A stretch of DNA of 64,000 bases, taken from Clarkia xantiana subsp. parviflora (Eukaryota; Streptophyta; Magnoliopsida; Myrtales; Onagraceae). The number at the start of each line of letters is the position of its first letter. Positions within the stretch are counted from its first letter, which is position 1. The DNA lies in contig JAPTYO010000008.1 in the NCBI GenBank assembly GCA_036873135.1, positions 29,166,761-29,230,760 of the forward strand, written 5' to 3'. Positions 55,830-64,000 of the stretch are shown in pieces. The notes below the pieces were generated by a model. The model was not told the origin of the DNA. It did not search any database and was given only the letters and a program-made list of their open reading frames with translations. Made by a program: the position numbers and the translations under genes.

Positions 55830-56642
55830 CTACTGGGGCCGGTCGGGCACGGCCTTCTCTTGGATCATCATCAATGATGGGCATGTCATCAGGCTTGACG
55901 TTATTTTGGATTGCCACGTTGTAACAATTTTTGACAACAGTTGATCTCCTTTGACTTCACCGATTCCGGCTGTAGTTGGGAATTTGATCTTCTGGGGTGC
56001 TGTTGATGGCACCATTCCCCACGCATTCATGGTTGCGTATCCTAAGATACCATTGTATGCGTCCAGCTTTTGCACTACCATAAATGGTATTGCAATTTGG
56101 AGACGTGAGTTGCCCTCTCCCAGTATAACTGGCAGTGTTATGGACCCCAATGGGTAACTTGCATCTTCCATGAACCCCACTAAGGGTGAATTCATTTTGC
56201 TGACATCCGTCTTTCTCCCCAAAGCTAGGATGACTTCTTTCGTGATGATGTTGGGCGAACTTCCTCCATCGACCAAGATACACTTGATGTCCATGCCGTC
56301 AATTGTCATGGTTATGACCAAGGTGTCATTATGTGGAAATGTTATGTGTGACTTGTCTTCCGAAGAAAAGCCGATGGCGTCTTCTAGGACAGCGTCTCCC
56401 TGCTGACTGCCCCTAGGCTCATGGATCATCAGGGAAGCGTATATTTCTCTCCCGTATGATGTTTCGCCTCCTGCCCCGAAGCCTCCATGTATCACGTGGA
56501 TGCCTGGAAATTTTGGACCGTGCTGTGCGGAAGGCACACTGCTTGCTGGCACGGTTGACATTATGGATCTTTTATGACGTCTAAAGCGCTTCCTGGTTTT
56601 TGACGGATTGGCCTTAGTGAGAGCGTTGTGATCACTCGCCAT
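55830..56642 (-). pseudogene. Element D: gag start fused to protease, gag core deleted
   Basis: Starts at the ATG at 56642 just inside the PBS (MASDHNALTKANPS). After about 45 residues it is already at the family motif HVIHGGFGAGG that precedes protease. The protease motif is ILVDGGSSPNII, where A and E have GGSSSDIL. The rest (YPLGSITLPVILGEG, YNGILGYATMNAWGMVPS) is well kept. The gag core and zinc knuckle found in A and E are absent. A one-base deletion near 55942 throws off the frame. The RT linker continues in another frame (55917-55627). Confidence 0.85.
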
Positions 56643-56673
56643 GATTTCTGCGGTACGGTAGCTTGTTGTTCGA

Positions 56674-56691
56674 ATCGCTCAGACGGCGCCA
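56674..56691 (-). promoter_or_regulatory. Primer binding site of element D
   Basis: One base inside the 5' LTR, minus strand TGGCGCCGTCTGAGCG. Its first twelve bases equal those of element A. Confidence 0.75.
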
Positions 56692-56692
56692 A

Positions 56693-57476
56693 TGTTGCGT
56701 CCGGATTGAACAAGGTCGCGAGGATGCGTCTGTGGTTGTGCGGGCTGTGATCCTTCTGTCGGAGGTTGAGCCACTAAAGAGTGTTCAGACCTGCTCCCGT
56801 ATGAGGATTATGTCACGGTATGGCTGTGACTCGGTAAGGCTGGGACTCGGCAAGGTAGTGACCCGGCAAGGTTGTGACCCGGCAAGGTTGTATCTCGGCA
56901 AGGTTGTGACCCGGCAAGGTTGTGTCTCATACGCCAGATCCTGCACCAAGGACCAATGCTAGCACGGAGAGGGGGGGTGGTGCTAGCGGAGCCCTCTCCG
57001 ATGCTTAAGTCACTATAAGGGCAAAAAGGTAATTTCTAGAGAGAGAGAATTTTTAGAGAGAAGTCAGAGCTCAAAATACCAAAGTTGGGCAAATGAGAGA
57101 ATGTGTGAAAATGGGTGGCCAAGACCTCCTATTTATAGGCTTTCTTGGGACCGGACCCGGTTTTAGAGCGGTTTGATGACGGTTCAAGATCATGCGGTAA
57201 CCGTCATCCATATTGGTAATGTGCGAACTTGACTTCTCTACACGCAACGGTAATCGCGGATACGGTAGTCGCGCGATACCCGTAAGGTAATCCGGAGGTC
57301 CGGATTGCAAGCAACCCGGACGTATTGCAACCCGGAGGTCCGGTCCGGACGCGCGTAAAGGCGCTTCCGGACCGTTTTGATACCGTGGGAGGTGTTTTTA
57401 AACCGAGATGTAATTTTCGACACGTTTACGAGGCCCGAAATGTAAACACGAACCCGAATTGGACATTTATCCATCA
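56693..57476 (-). repeat. 5' LTR of element D
   Basis: 784 bp, collinear with 37459-38307 with only scattered substitutions plus indels in internal repeats. TATA near 57127-57137; hairpin GCTAGCAC (56958-56965) with GTGCTAGC (56980-56987). Similarity with the 3' LTR is high, so the insertion is young. Confidence 0.93.
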
Positions 57477-57481
57477 ACGAC
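57477..57481. repeat. Right TSD of element D
   Basis: ACGAC directly after the LTR end CATCA; identical to 37454-37458. Element C sequence continues from here. Confidence 0.9.
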
Positions 57482-58384
57482 ATTGCATTTGATGTTGACA
57501 TTATGAACTCTTTGCCATAAGTCCTTAGAGATGATGTTGACTCTTGGTTGCTGTTAGGCTGTCTGCTTCCAGCATGTTGAACCCTTTGTGAATGGGTTGA
57601 TGTTGATAATTCTTTGTTCATGCCTTTGCTTGCATGATATTTCGTCACCTGGACCTGTTTTCAATAATAATTATGTGATAACTTGTTAGTAATATTTCAT
57701 ATCTTGAGTTATCTATGTTGTCCATATGCTTTGGACTTGAAAGATAGGATATATATCCTTAGATGATGAACATGATGTCCGTAGTTGCGACTGTACGTTG
57801 CACATTGTTAAGTGTTATGATCGCCCCTCTTGGCTAGACTCCAAGGCATGGCGAGATGGGTAGAGCATAGGATGTTGCGACTTGCGCACTGTAGGTTTTG
57901 TTTGGAGAAGACGGTGGCAACACTAATGTGCAACTTCTGCCTGTTCCGCCGAGTCCTGTCAAAGATTATGGCATTCTTTAATCTGTGCCATCTTTTGGAT
58001 ATGTTGAACTCGTTTCTGAGTCTGTTTGCCCCCCGGCTTCTGTGTTTGGAAACTCGTTGTAGTTGTTCCTTAGCTGCTGCTAACGACTTGTTTGCTTTGA
58101 ACTACGTCGTTTGAACCTGCTTTATACATAGTAGTTTGCATGATAACTTGTTAGTAATATTTCATACCGTTATCACTTACTGTGTTTATTGAATGTGGAT
58201 GACTAGTAACGTAGACATAGTCCCCGCAGTCGTGACCGATAGTCACTTCTTGATTGATAAGTTGAGATGCTCTCCTGATTGCTTGCATGATGCATTATGC
58301 ATATTGCCCTTCTTTCCTGAATAGCTTGCCGCTATATGTGTTGCAACTTGCCAAGTATTTTTGCGTATAGCAATATTTCTCAAC
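57482..58384 (-). other. Element C spacer, right of the D insertion
   Basis: Non-coding. The stretch 57990-58260 is collinear with 41620-41870 of D (AACTACGTCGTTTGAACCTG, TAACTTGTTAGTAATATTTC). A second, partial copy of the last motif lies near 57675. No antisense-gene exon was recognised. Confidence 0.5.
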
Positions 58385-58743
58385 AAGTAGTGTATTTGAA
58401 AGGTGTTATCTTGGTTAAGCAAGATACTAGTTTATACCGTCTCTTAGTTCCACTCTAAGGCGACGTTGTACAAGACTCGACTTGTAAATTTTATGAGTTT
58501 TAAACAGGGTGCGCACCTGCCAGCGTGTATCAACCCGCGTTGGGGAAGCATACGTAGAAACATTTTAGTATTTGAAAGGTGTTATCTTGACTAAGCAAGA
58601 TACTAGTTTATACCGTCTCTTAGTTCCACTCTAAGGCGACGTTGTACAAGACTCGACTTGTAAATTTTATGATTTTTAAACAGGGTGCGCACCTGCCAGC
58701 GTGTATCAACCCGCGTTGGGGAAGCATACGTAAAAACATTTTA
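58385..58743 (-). repeat. Tandem duplication of a conserved 175-bp block in C
   Basis: Two copies (about 58385-58560 and 58557-58740) are almost identical to each other and to 41995-42170 in D. Each contains the palindrome GGTGCGCACC. Confidence 0.8.
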
Positions 58744-60606
58744 GTTTTTGAAGAAGTATTTTGTGAACCCTAAAAAGCTTGTTGATAAAATATTTGAAAA
58801 AAAAATATATATATTTTAGCATTGTATGTGATACACCCAAAAAACCGTGTTGATAAAATTTTTGGAAAGGTATAAAATATTTGATAAAATATTTGACAAA
58901 ATATTTGGTAAAATATTTGAAAAAATATTTGTGATACATGATTCCTGCGTCCAGGGACCATGTAACACTTTTTTGAAAATATGAATTGTGATCCATGCTT
59001 TCTGCGTCCAGGAACCATGTAACACGGTTTGAAAATCTGTAGTACGAAATTGTCATCTAACCAGAGGACTTTTGCCGTATAAAGCGAACCTTGAACAGAA
59101 ATTCGCAATATGGGATTGTCGTCTATCAAGAGGACATTCGCCATAAAGAGTGAACCCTTTAAACAGGAATTCACACTTGTTATAATGTGGGGTCGTTGTC
59201 TAACCAGAGAACTTCCTCCACTTATGGGGTGATCAGTCCCGTATGCCCATCCTGTTCTGAATCCAGGGAATGGCTATGAACATGAGGATTTGCCTCTAAC
59301 CAGAGATGTCACAGCATGTCATTTTTTAGAAGTAAACATGGGGCTTGTCTTTTTTAAAAAAGAGGATACCTCAACATGCTATTTTGATAGTAGGCCTTGG
59401 TGTTAATCCAAGATATTGCTTGTAGTTGACGCCTTTTGAATAGTCGTCGTTTTGATAGTAGGTCTTGGTGTTAATCCAAGATATTGCTTGTAGTTGACGC
59501 CTCTGAATAGTCGTCGTTTTGATAGTAGGTCTTGGTGTTAATCCAAGATATTGCTTGTAGTTGACGCCTCTGAATAGTCGTCGTTTTGATAGTAGGTCTT
59601 GGTGTTAATCCAAGATATTGCTTGTAGTTGACGCCTCTGAATAGTCGTCGTTTTGATAAATAATCTGCAGGTTGTCATTGCGGCATATAAGTTGATTGTG
59701 CACATAGCTTGATGGCTTTGTGTTGCCGGCATCTTCTTGAGATAGACGTCTATGTTATGAATGGAGAAATAAACTCTCTGTTGGTGTAGATGATAGATAT
59801 GTTGGTGTTGTATACCTTAAATCCCTCCTTGAACACAATGCTTAGCTTGTATTGTTGAAATAGATTTTTGTGCATAGGTTACTACTTGGCGTAATTCCTG
59901 AGTAGTAATCGTAGTGTAGCATGTACCTACGAGCACAGTTACTTTTGTTAGATAATCGCAATTTTTATAAGTTTGCAAAAGTATGAAGTCATGAAATTTT
60001 CTTTTTAGTTATGCATATAATAATTAGAGTAAAGGAATCTGATACAAGGATTCCTTGTTTGTGTAGGAAACTTCCCTGAGTGCGGATACGATAGGTGTAG
60101 ATCATGATAGGCATGTATATATGTTAGGTAGAATTGCCGAGCACTTGTCAGCTTGGTGCCCCCCAAGTCGCTTGGCAGTTGTATCGCTGTTTCCTGATTG
60201 TTTATATTGTTTCATCTTCTAATAATGCATGATATGTCCTTGTGTAATGCCCCCGCTTTGTTTATTATTGCGACACGATTTTTAGTCTTGCGCGTATAAA
60301 ATGCTTGGAACTTTGTGTTGTTGACGCGAGTAATATGTGCGTAGTTGTTACTTGGCGTTATTCCAAGGTAATATGCGTCATAATAATGTACCTACGAAGG
60401 TAGATTTAACCTTTATTAGATATTTAGAGTTCGCACAACGGATTACAAGAAAGCGTCTACTGATCACTTCTTTTGAAAATTACTGAGGCTAATAAGCATG
60501 AGTTGTACTTAATCTTTAAAAGATTTAAAATAGATATGCGAAAAAGGAGATAAGGAAGATAAAGGGATTGCTGATGTGTTTGACGTCCTCATAGGTGATT
60601 TGTTGG
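58744..60606 (-). repeat. Non-coding repeat-rich spacer of element C
   Basis: It contains a KATATTTGA-type short tandem repeat (58860-58935) and about two to three degenerate copies of the 66-bp D repeat (59045-59210). Four copies of a 61-bp repeat with GATAGTAGGTCTTGGTG follow (59385-59660). Several copies of a motif with ATGTACCTACGA (near 59915, 60390) precede the gag-like frame. No gene. Confidence 0.65.
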
Positions 60607-62298
60607 CTAGTTGATTCTGCCACGTGCCACATAGTTTCTCAATGCATCTAGCGTGTTGAGCTCTTCAATCTCCCCTTTTGGGGATGGACAAAAGTTGATG
60701 TCATGCCCCCAAGTTTTACTTTGCTTGTGTTGTTCTTCAACATCTTTGCCAAGGAAGGCAATCGTTGACTCAAGTGGGCGGTGAGGTTTGTTTTCTGGGA
60801 GTTTGAGATTTGCTTCTTCTGCATTCATACTCCAAAGATTGTACAAGTCGTCACAATTGGTTCCATAAGTGACGTTGTTTTTCTGGCGTTTGGCGATAGG
60901 TGGATTATCATCCGCCTTTTCTTTTCCCTTGCCTTTTTCTGAAAACTTCACACGAGGCTTCCTTTGATGCTTATTGCCATGGTCGATATACTTCTTCATT
61001 TTTCCTTCTAAGATCAAGCTGTTTATGTGAAATCTTAGTCCGACACAGCTTTCAGTTTCGTGGCCGTACAGTTCATGATTTTCACACCATTTGCTTTCTT
61101 CTTTTCCCAATGGTCCCTTGTGGAATTTTGAGGGCTTTTTCCATAGCTTGGTTTCTTTCATTTCTTTCAAGATGACAGATAACGGTGTGTTCAATGGAAC
61201 ACATTTGGCGAGTTTGGACTCTTTGATTCTTTGGTCATCTGACTGGCATGGCCTCTTTTGTTGCGGTTGTCTCTTTTCCCAGGAAACGTGTATCTCTTTT
61301 TCAATTATTTCCTTCAAGGTTCTTGTTGTCAATCCCGTGATGGGGACGTCGTCGTCACTAGCAGGTTTTTTCCGTCCCTCCTTGTCACAGATGTCAGCAT
61401 CGTCTTGGCTTGTCCTTGTGGAAGGACATTCTTTGTGTATTTTGGATGACTCTGCTTGAGCCTTCTTTGGAGGGCTGTCGCCTTGATCGGTGAATTGCTT
61501 TAATTTGCCTTTGAGGACGAAGCTGTTAATGCGGAAACGTAGGCTGGCACAACTGTTCGTCTTGTGGCCGAAGACCTCGTGGTATTCACACCACTTGTTT
61601 TTGTCTTTCCCCAACGGGCCGTTTCTGAAATTGCTCGACGCTTTCCACATTTTTGCATCTTTCATCTCTTTCAATATTTCGGACGGTGGGGCTTTCAAAG
61701 GAATGCAGTCAGTGAGGTTTACTCCTTTTGGCTTCTGGAAATTTCCTTGAAGAGGTCTTCTTGGCTGAGGCTGCCAATTTCTTCCTTGCTGACCGCTTGA
61801 TGGCGGTTTTGCTTGATTCTGCTTTGGGGGTTGTTTCCATGCCTCTTTTTGGTGTTTTGCTATCACGTACAGGTTGCATGAGTGTGCAGCTTCGTGCCTT
61901 GGCTGTTGGTACTGGAAGGTACCTTCCGTGCATTGCCCCTCTATTCTTTGGTGCAGTGTGTCTTGATGACTTGTGACTCGAGACTTTGTCCCTATCATCT
62001 CAACTTGTTCGTTGATTGGAGGCAGAGGAGGTGACGGGTTGACACCTTTGTATTGGAAGGCTCCTTGGTCGCATTGTGCGGAGGATGCATTTCTTGTTGG
62101 AGTGAAGAAAGCATTGGATGTGGCAACAGGGATGTGGAAGGATCCAAGTTGTCTTCTTATCGGCTTCTGCAAGGTTATGGGCAAGGCGTTGTGGTATGCA
62201 AGGTACTCCTTGTCTTTTGATGAGAAATCAATGACATCTTCAAAGGCGGCATCCTTTGTGTCAACATACTCCAAGTTGGTGTCATGGGTCTCGTGCAT
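60607..62298 (-). pseudogene. Element C gag-like protein built of repeated zinc-knuckle modules
   Basis: 563-codon frame from ATG 62298. The gag core and protease motif are not recognisable. From about residue 205 a module of roughly 85 residues appears: CIPLKAPPSEILKEMKDAK, then GPLGKDKNKWCEYHEVFGH and NSCASLRFRINSFVLKGKL. A second copy follows near residue 370 (CVPLNTPLSVILKEMKETK, KWCENHELYGHETESC). A third, partial copy lies at the end (WGHDINFC, NTLDALRNYVARG). The same module occurs once in E. It corresponds to the nucleocapsid part of gag. Whether the frame is expressed is unknown. Confidence 0.75.
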
Positions 62299-63589
62299 TG
62301 TCTTTGCGGTATATCTTCCTACGCTCGTGACTCTTCGTGGTGTTGTACCCTCGTAGTGGTTATGACTTGTAGCCTAACTTCCTTTGAAGTTGTGCTTGTG
62401 ACACAGATGCATTCATGGTTGAAGAATGTTGAACTGACAAGGTTCCCTGCTTTTCCTTTTGTTGTTACCGGAGGTAGTCCTTATGTTACCTTTAACCTCC
62501 GCATTAAGCCGTACATGCCTGGGTAGGCACATGTAAGTACATGTAGGTGCGCGTAGGTGCATGTAAGTGCGCCTAGGCATATGTAAGTATGCGTAGGAAC
62601 ATGTAGGTGCGCGTAAGCACATGTATTTCCGCCGGATTGTACATGACCTATCCATCCGTGTTAGAGTCACGTCGCTTCTTATTTGCTCCGCGAGGGAGTA
62701 TTTGTAGGATGTTGGAGATAGCTATCTTGTCTTCTCCACGTTATGGGTTTGGCACATATGTGCGTATAGCGCAGGCGTCGATATTGAATAACGTCCCACC
62801 GTGATGGTGGGATTGTCCCTTGAATGGTGTCCCCTCATTTGTCCATTTGGTGGCGATGTTAAACGCCTTTGAGTTCCTTCATGGAGATGTAACCAGGGCA
62901 TGCCCCCGGTTAGGGATTGTTGGGCGTGCCCCCGTCATATTGCGCGTTGTTTGCGTGGGCGCGACAAAATGAGCTGTCGTATCGGAAACGGATGATGATC
63001 CTTGTCTCAATTGCTTGTATTCCCTTCATTGGTGGGGTTTGAAAATATTGTCATTTCTTGCGTCATCCATCATGGGCGGTCTCGTATACCTCCTGTTTTG
63101 CGTCTGTCATGCTGCGCACTGCTTGCGCGTTGGTTGTTACACCTTGTCCCCATGGGGTGTTGCTATGCCTAGCATTGAGTACACGGTAAAGACGTGCGCA
63201 CTTTGCATGTGCGTGCGTTTGATAGCTGGTCGTTGGATGCAGCTTGTTGAGGTAACGCGACTAAGGTCGTATCTTCCCCCCTTTATGTTCGCTTTATTCC
63301 TACTTTCCTTGTCATAAGATAGAAATTTGTAATGTATAGCAATAGTTATAATCATTGAATTTATAGTAAGGGGTTACTCCCTGTATCAGTCGTGTGAGTT
63401 CCTTGGTTGGAGGTCTCGTCAACCTTGTGTTGAATATATACTTGTTTTGTATTGATCGTCCATAGGTACGACCTGCATTTATGAGATTGTATATATATAG
63501 TTGCTACTATAAAGGATACGCTTGCGATGGGCACGATAGCGGGCGTCTAGGGGATTCGCATTGTTGCCCCCACCATAAGGTCTCTGGAC
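62299..63589. other. Region upstream of the element C gag-like frame
   Basis: A short tandem stretch of ACATGTAGGTGCGCGTA-type units lies at 62525-62630. Otherwise it is non-coding. No PBS or LTR of C was found, so the 5' end of C may be deleted or lie past the window. Confidence 0.4.
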
Positions 63590-64000
63590 TAGGGATGTCA
63601 ACGGGTATAGGGGCCCCGCTGACCCGTGGGGTCCTGACCCGGTTTTGACCCGCTGACCCGCCGACCCGCGGGTCACAGGGCGGGTTCGGGTTGGGTCGGG
63701 TCCGGGTCTAGGGTCGCGGAGCCCCGTTGACCCGCCCCGAATTTCTAATATATATATTATTATTTTTTTATGTAACATTTACTAAACAATATGGTTAATA
63801 TAGTACCTATATAAATAACATGGACTAAATCATTAATAGATGTATATTTAGATTATTAGGATTAGTTAATTTGGATTTGAATTTGTATTTTGTGATGAAT
63901 TTGATTTGTTTGTTGTTTGTATTTGATTGATGTTAGATTTATGGTTTGAATTTATATACAATGTAATATTTTGTCAAAAAAAATTTGTGTTTAATATTGA
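63590..64000. mobile_element. Probable end of a hAT-type element, cut by the window edge
   Basis: TAGGGATGTCAACGGGT is followed by dense GACCCG/CGGGT motifs (63600-63740), then AT-rich DNA. Ends of this kind (TAGGGNTGNCAA plus subterminal CGGGT repeats) are typical of Ac-like hAT elements in plants. The other end, TSD and any transposase lie outside the window. Confidence 0.5.

Larger units (their letters stand above)
37459..57476 (-). mobile_element. Element D: Tat-like Ty3/gypsy element with polymerase but no gag core
   Basis: Two homologous LTRs (56693-57476 and 37459-38307), PBS, PPT and a perfect 5-bp TSD ACGAC define the element. Its own length is about 11 kb once the nested element E (45116-54150) is removed. 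Element-sense order: 5' LTR, PBS, short gag start fused to protease, reverse transcriptase, RNase H (split by E), integrase, 66-bp repeats, antisense gene, short tandem repeat, PPT, 3' LTR. The gag core and zinc knuckle are missing. Two single-base frameshifts and a changed catalytic residue make it non-autonomous. Confidence 0.93.
33870..63590 (-). mobile_element. Element C: Tat-like Ty3/gypsy element, gag-derived only, split by element D
   Basis: The 3' LTR is at 33870-34666, followed inward by the PPT with hairpin, then repeats and an antisense-gene remnant up to 37458. Then come the 20-kb insertion D and the continuation from 57482: non-coding repeats also found in D, then a gag-like frame (62298-60607). 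No polymerase was found. PBS and 5' LTR were not seen before the hAT end at 63590 or the window edge. The right boundary given is therefore only the last plausible position. Confidence 0.75.

Noticed and set aside
1..64000. tRNA, rRNA or snRNA genes
   Set aside because: None recognised by eye on either strand. A tRNAscan-SE and Infernal run would be needed to exclude them.

Overview
The window is plant nuclear DNA, most likely from a eudicot. It holds two intact, intron-containing host genes in convergent orientation, with canonical GT-AG introns. The rest is dominated by nested plant transposable elements. No prokaryotic gene, rRNA, tRNA or CRISPR array was seen.

Layout. 1-2912: 5' part of a minus-strand Ty3/gypsy element (A), with a frameshifted gag-protease, PBS and 5' LTR. 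3405-3592: a Mutator-type MITE with a perfect 9-bp target-site duplication (TSD). 3764 to about 10565: remnant of a second minus-strand element (B), consisting of its 3' LTR, PPT, a hairpin tandem repeat and an antisense gene. About 10566-14962: remnant of a Ty1/copia element (F), a gag pseudogene, a long leader, an initiator-Met PBS and one LTR. 15028-15551: an inverted-repeat element. 15795-17054 (+): HYPK, the small partner of N-terminal acetyltransferase A. 17713-21653 (-): a 13-exon, 730-residue PAS-domain Raf-like kinase. 22488-32820: a decayed hAT element that was split by a 9.25-kb Mutator-like element (22643-31890, 9-bp TSD). That element carries a complete five-exon plant mobile domain gene and long satellite-like arrays. 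33395-33792: a diverged second copy of the kinase promoter and leader. 33870 to at least 63590: a minus-strand Tat-like Ty3/gypsy element (C), split by a 20-kb element D (37459-57476, TSD ACGAC on both sides). D is itself split by a plus-strand, 5'-truncated element E (45116-54150). At the right edge (63590 onward) the end of another probable hAT element begins.

How the parts relate. B, C, D and E belong to one broad family. LTRs start TGATGG and end ACA. An antisense multi-exon gene lies between the coding region and the 3' LTR, and hypervariable tandem repeats lie around that gene. The coding capacity is split among the copies. D has protease, reverse transcriptase, RNase H and integrase but no gag core, and it has a mutated catalytic Asp and frameshifts. 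C and E have gag-derived proteins but no polymerase. This suggests mobilisation in trans.

The most unusual signals are structural. Two hairpins recur across the elements with base changes that preserve pairing. One abuts the polypurine tract and the other lies in the LTR about 100-165 nt downstream of the TATA box. Element E also carries an array of about sixteen hairpins that mostly share one 12-nt loop, and one diverged copy has three compensatory base-pair changes. All coordinates and alignments were read by eye; family names rest on motif recognition, not on searches.
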